The notes under the pieces: generated by a model
The model's database searches: none
What the model was told of the DNA's origin: nothing
The model's input: only the letters and a program-made list of their open reading frames with translations
Part shown: positions 1 to 10,226 of the stretch, piece after piece
Numbering within the stretch: the first letter of the stretch is position 1
Layout: every line of letters starts with the position of its first letter
Source: Cantharellus purpuraceus
Lineage: Eukaryota > Basidiomycota > Agaricomycetes > Cantharellales > Hydnaceae
Length of the DNA stretch: 64,000 nt
Reading direction: 5' to 3'
NCBI GenBank assembly: GCA_025174535.1
Contig: JALBUN010000010.1
Location: forward strand, 2,170,001 to 2,234,000
Translations under genes and position numbers: made by a program

Positions 1-119
1 ATGCAGAAATGAGTCTACAAACTTATTGTTCTGCTGGGCGAAGTTTTGGGACCCACATGGACCCACAAACCTTCGCAGATGTCAGCAGCCTCAAAGTCAG
101 CCGGAGTCACCCGGACAAC

Positions 120-481
120 TGACTCATTGTCGATCACATGACTCATTTCAATCTCCGACTCAATCTGGTCACCACTGCCAGTAAATGCTCAATATCTTCG
201 CAACCACTGCACCTCCTGACTCCATTTTCAGTGGAGAGTTCAATAGAAGCCATGCCTACCCATAGCTGTGCTAATCAGCCTGGGAAACGAAGTATTGACC
301 GAGTTATTTGAGTAATGGTGACTCATGCAATGACTCCTGCCATGACTCATGCAATGACTCCTGCCATGACTCATGCTATGACTCCTTCCATGACTCATAC
401 CATGACTCCTGTGATTACTCATACTATGACTCCTGCTCTGAGTCACACTATGACTCCATCCATGACTCATGCCATGAGTCA
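120..481 (+). promoter_or_regulatory. Array of nine TGA(C/G)TCA sites in LTR-B U3
   Basis: Perfect 7-mers lie at 120-126, 139-145, 319-325, 343-349, 367-373, 391-397, 439-445 (TGAGTCA), 463-469 and 475-481 (TGAGTCA). Near matches (TGACTCC, TTACTCA) lie between them with a 24-bp periodicity. TGA(C/G)TCA is the consensus of Gcn4/AP-1 bZIP factors. The array ends about 130 bp upstream of the TATA box, where enhancers sit in LTR U3 regions. Full LTR-B copies at 42180-42350 (reverse) and 47020-47360 carry the same array with one unit fewer. Binding by a bZIP factor is inferred. Confidence 0.7.
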
Positions 482-612
482 GAGCAAATCAAGCAGCTCA
501 TTGGCTAGGAAACTTCCACCCCCTTCTCACATATTCCACTAGCTTCCAGTAGTTTCCATCTATTAATAGGTAGAAGTTTCCAGTAGTATTAGTCAGCTCC
601 TGTAAATACAAT

Positions 613-621
613 ATAAAAGGA
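613..621 (+). promoter_or_regulatory. TATA box of LTR-B
   Basis: TATAAAAGG sits in an AT-rich context about 130 bp after the TGASTCA array. The related LTR-A family has TATATAAGG at the equivalent place (34787-34795). It is the likely start of the R region. Confidence 0.6.
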
Positions 622-1316
622 GCCCATTCTGCCTCTGAATAAATAACCATTTTTCTACCCCATCATTTGCACATCAGTGTGACTAGAGTGACATACAGTG
701 TCATCCTCTATATCTCAGTAACTGTTGATTGTCCAGTTCAAGGGTCGCTTACAGTTGTGTAACTGTATTCGATTGCACTCGAAGTAGTGATTGTCCTGCT
801 TTGGGCGTGAGTGTAGTATCTACCTCGCGTGACTACGAATCTACAGGGTGAGATTGTCTGTCGATAGTCCTGCCATTAGTGCTCTTGTTTAAGTTACTAG
901 TGTGTACTGCCTTTGCAGAGCATTAGAATCTTGAACTCGTGTGAAGCAGTTGCTAGACTACTTCACACATCGCTGTTACCCGCTTCAGAGTGTCACTGGT
1001 TGGACGGTCGGATTCATCCACCTACTTCCTCTAGCCTCTAAGTGCATTCCCCTCTTTTTGGAATATCTGGACCCCTAAGTGTCCGTGAACTCTAGACTCT
1101 GGAAGTCTTATTCATTCCCTACTGCTAAGAAACGTATTACCTTCCTGCGTATCGTCTGCATTGACCATTACAACGGATTGTAACCAAAGTACAAACGTTA
1201 AATCGTTTCTGGAGTTGTGCTGCAGTAGGATTTGATATTCTTCTCAGCTGTTCATTCACGGAATTGTGGTGATTTAGAGTTTGCCCTAACACCATAATTT
1301 TGCGGGTTCCAAAACA

Positions 1317-3180
1317 ATCCCCGACATCACCAGCAACTTTAGGTGTGAAACTATCTTCCACCTCCGCTGACTCTGCTCTGATAGATACTCCGTCTACCCT
1401 GCCGTTTATATCACTGGTGGACGCTATGGTCTTTGCCAGACTGAGCAAACTGGATGGTTCTCACACATTCCAGGTTCACCTCTCCAACCCGATATTCCTC
1501 GCCGCTCGTTCCGCCCGATCAACTCCACCAGACCTATCTATGGTTCCTAAGGAGTATCATGAGTTCACCAATGTGTTCAGCAAGTCTAAAGCCGACTCCC
1601 TAGCAGAACACCGACCATACGATCTCAAGATCGAACTGGATGACAACTCCGCCCCTCTGCTTGGCCCTATCTACTCGCTATCCCAAAAAGAGCTACTGGC
1701 CCTCCAAACATTCATAGATGAGAACTTGGCTACGGGCTTCATCTGCCCATCCCTATCTCCTCATGGAGCTCCGGTCCTATTTGTCCGCAAAAAGGACAGA
1801 TCACTCTGTCTATGCGTCGACTTCTGTAGACTCAACAAGATCACCAAGAAAGACCGATACCCAATACCCCGCACCACAGACCTACTTGAGAGTCCTCGAA
1901 AGGCTAAGATCTATTCCAAAATAGATCTCCAACATGCCTACCACCTAGTCCACATCCGAGAAGGCAACAAATGGAAAATGACCTTCCACACATGATATGG
2001 ATCTTTCGAGTGGTGCGTCATGCCCTTTGGACTAACCAATGCTCCGGCCGCCTTCCAGAGGTTCATGAATGATACCTTCGCCGACCTCCTCGATGTGACC
2101 GTCCTCATTTACTTAGATGACATTTTGGTATATTCGGACAATGAAGAAGAACATCGGACACATGTCCGAGATGTACTCTGACGTCTCCAAAAACATCGCC
2201 TCTTTGCCCGCACTGACAAATGCAAATTCCACTCCGACTTGGTCAAATACCTAGGCTATATCCTCTCCCCGGCAGGATTGACAATGTCTGATGACAAAAT
2301 CAAAGCCATACAGGAATGGCCGGAACCCCGGAAAGTCAAGGACATACAGTCCTTCCTAGGGTTCGCCAACTTCTACTGCCGCTTCATTCACGGCTACTCC
2401 AATATCACTGTTCCACTCACCCGACTCACTAGGAAGGGTATCCAATGGAATTTCACTGACGAATGTAGACAGAGCTTTGAGACCTTGAAAAAGGCCTTTA
2501 CTTCTGCTCCGATACTGACTCATTGGGTTCCAGACGTTCCTATCCTATTAGAGACCGACACCTCCGACTATGCACTTGCCACGATCCTATCCATCATCTC
2601 TCTGGACGATGGACAAGTCCATCCGATCGCTTTTCGCTCGCGTACATTTACGCCCCCTGAACTGAACTATGACATCCATGACAAAGAGCTCCTTGCCATA
2701 TATGAAGCCTTCCAGATATGGAGACACTACCTTGAAGGTCCCTCCGATCCGGTGGACGTCATAACTGACCACGAAAACTTGGAATACTTCTCCACAACGA
2801 AACTGCTCACCCGGAGACAAGTCCGATGGTCCGAATACCTATCTCAGTTCAATCTCGTTATCCGTTTCCGCCCAGGTCGACTCAGAGCAAAGCCCGACGC
2901 TTTAACTAGACGATGGGATGTCTACCCTAAAGAGGGGAATAGCGACTATGCCACTGTAAACCCACACAACTTTCGTCCTGTGTTTACTAACGAGCAGCTG
3001 GCATCGTCCCTACGAGCATCCACCCTCATGACTACCACCCTCCGAGCTGTCACCCTTATGGACATTGACCAACTCCGCTCCGACATCCACTCATCACTCC
3101 GATCCGATCCAGTTGTAGTTAAATACTTGGACAACCCTTCCGATCTGAAATGGTCACTTGACCCTGAAGGACACCTCTGA
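1317..3180 (+). pseudogene. Gypsy-1 pol fragment: reverse transcriptase and RNase H (decayed)
   Basis: A single reading frame gives a gypsy reverse transcriptase (from about 1540, VPKEYHEF) with the catalytic YLDD at 2110-2121, then the RNase H domain (LLETDTSDYALA near 2548; ITDHENLEYF near 2761). Only three in-frame TGA codons break the frame, at 1993-1995, 2179-2181 and 3178-3180. Each is CGA in at least one other copy here, so all three are C-to-T changes at CpG. The first residues of the open frame upstream of 1317 come from LTR-B and are not native. It copied element RNA into cDNA in the element's particle; now inactive. Confidence 0.92.
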
Positions 3181-3471
3181 CACAACAACTGGATATATGT
3201 CCCCAACGCCAACGGTCTCCGACTCCAAGTTTTGCAGTATTATCATGATCACCCAATCTCCGGCCATTTCAGGCAAAATCGCACACAAGGATTAATCCGA
3301 CGAGACTATGTATGGCCAAAAATGCGGGAATACATTCAACACTACTGTAACTCCTGCACCACGTGTATGCGCTCAAAATCGCAAAGGCACAAACCCTACG
3401 GAATGCTTAAGCAACTTCCGGTCCCAGAGCAACCATGGAACTTCATCTCCATGGATTTCATAGAGAAGCTC

Positions 3472-3498
3472 TGTTTTAGAACCTGCAAAATTATGGTG
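3472..3498 (-). repeat. 27-bp LTR-terminus patch inside integrase
   Basis: Starting TGTTTTAGAACCTGC and ending ATTATGGTG, this matches the terminal bases of the LTR-A/LTR-B families with one mismatch. It replaces about 36 bp of integrase seen in other copies (for example near 54181-54218). It shares the CCTGC variant with the LTR-A copy that starts 111 bp downstream. It has no target duplication of its own. Confidence 0.65.
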
Positions 3499-3609
3499 TC
3501 GACAGGTTCACCAAACAGTCACTATTCATTCCAACGCATGACACCATCACCTCCGCCTCACTAGCTAAATTGTTCGTTCTCCACATATTCTCTAAACACG
3601 GAGTCCCAT

Positions 3610-5041
3610 TGTTTTGGAACCTGCAAAATTATGGTGTTAGGGCAAACTCTAAATCACCACAATTCCGTGAATGAACAGCTGAGAAGAATATCAAACCCTG
3701 CTGCAGCACAACTCCAGAAACGATTTAACGTTTGTACTTTGGTTACAATCCTTTGTATTGGTCAATGCAGACTATACACAGAAAGGTAATACGTTTCTTA
3801 GCAGCAAGAAATGAATAAGACTTCCAGAGTCTAGAGTTCACGGACGCTTAGGGGTCCAGATATTCCAAAAAGAGGGGAATGCACTTAGAGGCTAAAGGAA
3901 GTAGGTGGATGAATCCAACCGTCCAACCAGTGGCACTCAGAAGCGGGTAACAGCGATGTGTGAAGTAGTCTAGCAACTGCTTCACACGAGTTCAAGCTTC
4001 TAATGCTCTGCAAAGGCAGTACACACTAGTTACTTAAACAAGAGCACTAATGGCAGGACTATTGACAGACAATCTCACCCTGTAGATTCGTAGTCACGTG
4101 AGGCAGATACTACACTCACGCCCAAAGCAGGAATATCACTACCTTGAGTGCAATCAAGTACAGTTACACAACTGTAAAAGATCCTTGAACTGGTAATCAA
4201 CAGTTACTGAGATAGAGGATGACACTGTATGTCACTCTAGTCACACTGGTGTGCAGAAGATGGGTAGAATATGATGATATGTTATTCTTTCAGAGGCAGA
4301 ATGGCCTCCTTATATATTGTATTTACAGGGGCTGACTAATGCTTCTGGAATATTCTACCTATTAATAGATGGAAGCTACTGGAAGGTTGTGGAAGGTGGA
4401 AGAAAGGGGTAGAATATTCCAAGCCAATCACAGGATCTGATCACAGCACTAACACTGATCAGGAGCTGAATAATGGTTCTGGAAAGTTCTATCTAATAAT
4501 AGAAGGAAACAGCTAGAATGTTATGGAAAGGGGTAGAATATTCCAAGGCAATCACCTGATTTGATCACCCATCAGCTGATCTGATCCCTGAGCTAGGCAC
4601 TGATCAGGCAAAAAGAAGGGTGTCCACCCTGTTTTCTGCACTGGTTTGGACAGCCATGGATAGCCACATGTCATGTGATGATCTCCACGGAAAATAGTGC
4701 CCTGAGAGGCTGTGGTTGTTAAGTTACAGAATATTTATTGATCAGAGACATCTGAGCTTGAATTGAGGCCAAATGCCTGATCCAAAAGGGGAGAGCCGGC
4801 TGCGCGAAGGTTTGTGGGCGCCTATGGGTCCACAACTGTAGCACAGCAGAAATAAATGATTCTGGGCCGAGTTCTGCATGGAATATTCCCAGAAAAATAT
4901 GGAAAAATAGAGAATATTTGAATAAGTCCATTCCAGGTACAAGCATCAAATATATGCTGATATTTAGGAATGGAAAAGCAAAGAATAGCACATTGGTGCT
5001 GCATAAATGGAATTTGATAGGGAAAAGGTGATTCCCATACA
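3610..5041 (-). repeat. LTR-A solo LTR, TSD CCCAT
   Basis: A 1432-bp unit runs from TGTTTTGGAA to TTCCCATACA on this strand, i.e. TG...CA when read in reverse. It is flanked by the 5-bp duplication CCCAT at 3605-3609 and 5042-5046, inside the integrase of gypsy-1 copy 1. It has the same length as the LTR-A copy at 34062. There is no internal region, so it is a solo LTR left by recombination, or a non-autonomous unit. A 110-residue hydrophobic open frame near 4719-5051 recurs in other LTR-A copies but lies in U3. Confidence 0.9.
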
Positions 5042-6109
5042 CCCATTGCATGTCACATCCGATCGAGGCTCAGAGTTCGTGTCCTCCTTCTTCCACACAT
5101 TAGGAAAGGCTCTTGACATGAAGCTTCATTTCACCTCCAGATACCACCCTGAAGGAGACGGACAAACGGAACGAATGAATCAGTCCCTGGAACAATACCT
5201 CCGAATCTATTGTAACTATCAACAAGACAACTGGGTTGATCTACTTCCGATCACAGAGTTTGCCTACAACAACACTCCGAACGCGACTACTGGCATCTCT
5301 CCGTTTTTTGCTAATAAAGGCTATCACCCGAACATCTCTGTCCACCCTGAAAAAGAACTTGCCTCAACCAAAGCCCGCCAATTCGTAACCGACCTCGATC
5401 AACTACACCAACATCTCTGAGAAACCATCTCCGATGCCCAGAAACAATATCAAGTCTCCACAGACCGACGTCGCATTCCGGCTCCGGACCTGAAAAACAG
5501 AGACAAAGTATTCGTTAAGGCCGAACACTTCCGGACCACCCGCCCATCAAAGAAACTCTCTGAGAAATACTTAGGTCCTTATGAGGTCATTGCTCGCGCA
5601 GGCAGCAGGTCCTTCACCCTCCACCTCCTGGACCACTTCCAAGCAGTTCATCCGGTTTTCCATATATCAATGCTCGAACCCGCTACTATGAATGAGATCT
5701 CCAGTTGCATGCAACCCCCACCTCCCCCGATCATCATCGAAGGAGACAATGAATATGAGATCTCTGAGATCCTGGACTCGAAGATCGACCGTCGATACAA
5801 GTGCAAGCTCCAGTACTTAGTCAAATGGACTGGATACAAAGGCACCAATGAAGAGTCCTCATGGATCTCCATGTCCGAACTCGATCATGCATCCGAATCC
5901 GTCTCCGACTTCCACTCCACTTATCCAGACAAACCTGGCCCTCTTATGAATCTTTAAGTTTGATTACTAATGCTAATTCTATTATTTCACATCATCATTT
6001 TATTACAAGTCACAAAGGAAATTACAAGCCTGCCCAAAAAACTCCGAAGGAATCACTCCGACTCATTTGTCTCCGCTCTGAATTTATAATCATTTTCATT
6101 TTTTATTTT

Positions 6110-9100
6110 ATACATCGTTTCCTTTTTCCCTTCCCCTTATTTACCTCAGGCTCCGTCTCCGACTCATCATCACTCTCTACATCCGACACCCAATCTTTCT
6201 CATCCCCCATGTCCGAATCCTCATCCAAAGGGGCCATGAACTTCCGCAACCGACATAACTCGGCTGTCCGCCGACCCTCCAGAACCTCCTTCTGTTTTCA
6301 TCATCTTCACCAAGTCCACTAGTAACCCCTCCATCCACCGGAGATGCTCCGACTGCAGGTTAACCAGCCGGATAAGCTGGCCCACGGTACTATTGGGCGC
6401 AGAGATGTGCCCTGTACCTGCACCGGTCGTTGCCCCTTCTGATCCAACACTGCTACCCCCGGCTGCCACAGCACCTGTCTCCGTCCGCCGCTTTTTGGTC
6501 GGACGACCTTCCGATTCTTTCTCTGCCCCTCCTTGTACCACTAGTTGGGGCTTGACGCTCCGACTCTGGGGATCAAACTTTCCATCAATCCTACACCCTC
6601 CTTTCCGACCCCGACAACGATCGCAGGACCGAAGGTGGCAAGTTGGGCCGGTAGGCCACACGCACTCCACGCCCGCTGACAAGCCAGGACGCATCGAGGA
6701 TGTATATCGAACCACTCTGACAGTCCAACTCCACCAGCGTCTTTTCATATCAACCTTTAAATAGCACCGCAACTCCCTCTCCACCTCAGTCTCTAATTCT
6801 AGCCATTGATCGTCACTCGAGTTTCATCGCCATCGATCATTATCAGCTTCAATTCACACCAATCCTTTCATCATCATTCACATGGCTTCCAATTCTATTC
6901 CCCTCTCCAACATCTCTTCTAATAATACGTCACACTGGTCTCTGGACACAGAGGACTATCAAAAATATGCCGAGCTCCACGGACATGTTAAGCCACCTCC
7001 ATGTGTCAAAATACTTCCCAAACTCTTTCAACGTCCAAGATCCCCACCATGTCTCTCTTATGCCATTGGCGATCCCATATTCTTTCACAATTCCGTTGAA
7101 CCATATACATTCCTCGGCATTTCACCTCTATATCGTAACATGGATAGACGAGTTGAACGTGAGGTAGAATTTCAGTTGCCATCGCCGACCTATCCTCCCA
7201 CTTCAATCCAACTCAGGTTACATCATGTCAGGCAAAGGGACCGAATATGGAGACGTATCACTAAGACAATAAGGAGTATTTGTTGTGGATGCTGACTGAA
7301 GTCCTCATGTGACTCAGGGTCAATTTACCTTCGGAGCCGTATGGAAGATGGTATTGGTGGACATTTCTATTGTTCTTTTATATGACTCACCCCTGTTTCA
7401 TCTTTTAATTCATTCATACACGACTTACTCATCCTTGTTCTATTTTTGGTTCTTTTATTACTCATCAACCCCTATTCTTACAAAGATTACCCCTATCTGT
7501 CGTTTCATTTCTCCATGATTTCCCCATTAGTAGTTCAACTTCACATGCTTTGTCAGCTGGCTTGATCAGCATTTCTTGCATCATATCGCATCATTTGCTC
7601 CTCATATTGTGTCGTTGTGCCCTGGGGATTTGTATATAAAAGGGCACTAGTTTTCGCCTTTGGAATGAATCAACAAGTTTTCAGCCAACGTTCTAAAGTC
7701 AAAGTCCATGCTCTAAGTCTACGCTCTACGCTCCATCATCTCTACACTGAGGTAAAACACCTTGGTTCAATGATCAGATTTCCCTCCGCCACCGAGAGGT
7801 TGCTTCTCTTGAAACCAGCTTTCGTGTACCTCCCAACCGGGCTCCGCATTGTCATCCAGTCACAGAGCACGATCAGCCATCGGGACCGACCTTTTGCTCC
7901 CATCCTCATCCAACCACAGAGCACTATTCCACTTTCCTGTTACTCAGTGCTACCTCTACCCCTTGACCTGATTGATCTTTGGAGTGCTGAACAACTGCGT
8001 TACACACTGTCTGTTTGCTAGGACCATTGCACGCAGGCTTATAGGATCTATTCCTTAAGCAAACCGACACCGCATCATGACACAAGTTGCATGTTACATC
8101 GGGCCCGCCAAATGGCTCCGTTGGAGCCAGAGCCTTGGGTGGTCCGCCCCTTCTCGCTGTGGCCTCCAAATGTTCCCTCTCCTCCTCCTTGTCCTGCTGT
8201 TCTGCTGCTGCCTTCTCCATCTCGCACTTGCGAAGCTGGATCGCCGACCTAGCGACACGCAGCTCCTTCTTACAGGTCACCAAAACATGACTCTCCACCT
8301 TACACCATATGACCCTCCAATCCACCTCCCGCTTCTCCGTATCAGCACTCGGGTACGCCTTCAATGAAAAGACTGCGACATCAAGATTCTTCTTGGTGGT
8401 CGCGGCATAGAGCTCCACCCTTTTGCGAGCCTCAACTGCGGCTACCCAAGCCATCTCCTCATAACAATTTGAAGTTGGATCTGGCTCTGCATCCGTCCCA
8501 ACATCCACACCCACCTCGGGTTCCGCATTTGTGTTGAGCTCCATATTGGCATCAGGATCCACCTCCACCTCTGCCCTCTCCGCCTCCGTTGCTTCATCTT
8601 CCTCAGCCACACCCAACCCAAACAATGGCCGTACCCACGGATGTAACGGCGAGTCCTCCGCGGTGACAGTTTTCGGATGAGTTGTCTCCATCCGTGTAAT
8701 GGAAATGATGGTGACTTCAGGGGTCCCTGTCCGTATTGGCAGAGGTCTCCTGGACTGGTCGCCCCTGCCCCGGTCACCTCCTCCTCCACCTCCATGGTGG
8801 CTTCTAGCTCGTACACCTGCTCCTCCACTTCCTTCAGTCTCGTGGCCTCCATCGCAGCCGCAAGTTCCTTGACCCTGCGGGCTCTCTCAGCCTTTGCTTC
8901 CTCCTCTTTCCTTCTCCGTTCCATCTCCACCGCCTCTTTCCGCCTCTGCTCCTCGTTCTCCTTGCGTCTCCGTTCCACCTCCTCCTCCTCCTTCCGTCTC
9001 CGTTCTGCCTCCTCCTCCTCCTTCCATCTCCGTTCCACCTCCTCCTCCTCCTTCCGTCTCCGTTCTGCTTCCTCCTCCTCTTTCCGTTTCCGCTCCTCTT

Positions 9101-9173
9101 CCTCTTCCTTCTGTCGGGCCAAGAGCAACTGCTCAAGCTCGGCCACGCTCATGCTTGCCAAAGGGTTTGACAT
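6110..9173 (-). pseudogene. Gypsy-1 antisense accessory gene, copy 1 (coiled coil plus Zn2Cys6-like cluster)
   Basis: This gene runs opposite to pol, between pol and the 3' LTR. ATG at 9173-9171 opens MSNPLASMSVAELEQLLLAR. Next comes a long E/K/R coiled coil built from 33-bp units (EEEAERRRKE type, about 8900-9130), an acidic segment, then a basic region. Six cysteines read C-x2-C ... C-x12-C-x2-C-x6-C with RGRKGGCRIDGKF. The first two cysteines lie near 8085, the rest near 6600-6660, because LTR-C (6677-8069) is inserted inside the cluster. A leucine-rich segment (VGQLIRLVNLQSEHLR) and an acidic tail follow. The cysteine spacing fits a fungal binuclear zinc cluster, suggesting a DNA-binding nuclear protein; function unknown. 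Frameshifts and the insertion make this copy broken. Confidence 0.75.
6677..8069 (+). repeat. LTR-C, solo LTR-like insertion
   Basis: This 1393-bp segment begins TGACAAGCC and ends ACCGACA. CCGC flanks it on both sides (6673-6676 and 8070-8073). The same place in the full gypsy-1 copy (near 55915) is continuous, which defines the insertion. TATATAAA at 7633-7640 and the TG...CA ends suggest an LTR. A 137-codon open frame at 6882-7295 has no recognisable domain and is probably chance. No other copy is in the window. Confidence 0.6.
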
Positions 9174-9313
9174 CGTTGAGGATAAGACCTCAAGCATGCC
9201 CCTCCTTTTATATGTCTCCAGACCCCAGTATAACTCCAACTGCGCCCAACCGTCTCACCTATTCAATCCACGGACATGAGGCCTCAGGGGCTCAGCCTTA
9301 AATGGGGAGATAC

Positions 9314-9852
9314 TGTTATGACTATATTCATTAACACCCAGATCCCCGTCCGATCCACTCAGATCCCCACGCATATGAAATCTATACTCCATTTGGAAAC
9401 TGCCATCTCCATCTACCTGTCCAATTGTCACCGCTGATTCCGCCCATCCATCTCTGGTTCTGATTGATGCATCAGCATCACCATAGGAACCTGGACATCT
9501 GTCCCCATCAGACTCGGACATACTCATGTAAGGCCTTCGGCCTCAGATACCCATCACTGGAGTAATTATTATTAGATTTCAAAATATGTATTTAAGTTGC
9601 CTGACTGGGGACTTCATTCCCCAGTTTGAATATCAAATCACACCTAGTTCCTAAGTCCAATCCTAACTCTCCAAGTCGTACTCCGTCTCCAAAATCCCGG
9701 ACACTGGTATTAGTGAGGGTGCAGCACATAAGCTGAAGCCAAGTCTGTCCCGACCCCCACGACGTGCTCCGACTCTGACCCAACCTCTGACCCAACCTCC
9801 GACCCAACCTCCGACCCAATCTCCAACCCCCAATTGGACCTAGTGCATAACA
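9314..9852 (+). repeat. Gypsy-1 3' LTR of copy 1
   Basis: The 539-bp LTR begins TGTTATGACT and ends GTGCATAACA (others end GCGTAACA). A purine-rich stretch (AAATGGGGAGATA) just before it is the likely polypurine tract. Near 9770-9825 it carries a 12-bp minisatellite (GACCCAACCTCC type), the main cause of LTR length differences between copies (515-551 bp). Confidence 0.9.
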
Positions 9853-10226
9853 ACAAAGCTGTTTGTTGGGAGTGTCCTTGCAGCAGGTGACTGTTTATAT
9901 ACCTCAGTCTTGCTTTTGATTCGCTAGGTGTGCATTCTTACCAGATGCGGTGTAAAAATGTGCCATGTGTCCCAATGTGGTGAACGCATGGAGACCTTCT
10001 CTTGGGTGGCAGAACTCCCAAATTGCACTCATCAGCATATGACTTACTTGGTTGGAGGTTTGGTACTGTTTTGAGTCTGGCAAAAAGGACTAATCTAGGA
10101 AGATGCTTCTGGGAACCTGCCATGAGTCTTGAGGGATTGAAAAGAAATTTCATCTTACTGAAAGAGAATTGAAAACACTTGATATCTCTGAAATTTTATA
10201 CTTTCTGTACATACACTAGGAAGGTG
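9853..10226. other. Intergenic, nothing recognised
   Basis: Host sequence between the gypsy-1 3' LTR and the stop codon of the HNH gene. No coding frame of note, RNA gene or repeat was recognised. It probably holds the 3' untranslated region of the HNH gene. Confidence 0.4.

Larger units (their letters stand above)
1..1316 (+). repeat. LTR-B family solo LTR (left edge outside window)
   Basis: This is the right 1316 bases of a 1453-bp LTR whose complete copies lie at 41357-42809 and 46742-48194. It ends in TTCCAAAACA and is followed by ATCCC; the uninterrupted gypsy-1 sequence near 52037 reads through the same point, so it is an insertion in gypsy-1. The left end (TGTATGGGAA in full copies) and left target duplication are off the window. 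A TATA box at 613-621 shows rightward transcription. Compared with the copy at 46742 it carries one extra 24-bp unit in its repeat array. No internal coding region of this family is present in the window. Confidence 0.85.
3232..5957 (+). pseudogene. Gypsy-1 integrase with chromodomain, split by LTR-A
   Basis: The N-terminal zinc-binding HHCC part (HDHPISGHF ... CNSCTTCMRSK) lies at 3240-3380 and the start of the core (ISMDF) at 3445. The core is cut at 3472 by a 27-bp LTR-end patch and at 3610-5041 by a solo LTR. It resumes at 5042 ([22 protein letters not shown]). The C-terminal barrel (YLGPYEVIA) lies near 5568. A chromodomain follows at about 5755-5910 (EYEISEILDSKI ... YLVKWTGY) and the protein ends at 5957. 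In-frame TGA at 5418 is a CGA-to-TGA change. In chromoviruses the chromodomain tethers integrase to modified histones. The product is dead. Confidence 0.9.
1317..9852 (+). mobile_element. Gypsy-1 chromovirus copy 1, 5'-truncated
   Basis: From the window edge inward this Ty3/gypsy element holds the end of the protease linker, RT-RNase H, integrase with chromodomain, an antisense accessory gene and a 3' LTR (9314-9852). The order RT-RH-IN-chromodomain is that of chromoviruses. It is interrupted by LTR-B (ending 1316), LTR-A (3610-5041) and LTR-C (6677-8069). The 5' LTR and gag are outside the window. The 3' end is followed by ACAAA, whose left partner cannot be seen. Several CGA-to-TGA stops make it non-coding. 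Confidence 0.9.

Noticed and set aside
240..542. Open frames on both strands with repeats such as HDSCNDSCHDS or SHGRSHSMSHG
   Set aside because: They are translations of the TGACTC repeat array within LTR-B U3. All frames stay open because of the repeat, and the region is upstream of the TATA box.
1300..1995. Taking ATG 1300 as the start of a pol gene
   Set aside because: The first residues are encoded by LTR-B; the frame only joins gypsy-1 at 1317.
4719..5051. 110-residue hydrophobic frame conserved in LTR-A copies (also 34061-34384 and 43409-43680)
   Set aside because: It starts at the LTR edge in U3, is conserved because the LTR copies are young, and in one copy it is fused by chance to integrase. 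No gene structure supports it.
6882..7295. 137-codon frame starting MASNSIPLSNISSNN
   Set aside because: It lies within the LTR-C insertion, has no recognisable domain and no second copy to show conservation.
8677..9301. Plus-strand Ser- and Pro-rich frames opposite the antisense gene
   Set aside because: Mirror frames of the E/K/R coiled-coil minisatellite; the opposite strand has the conserved start and cysteine cluster.
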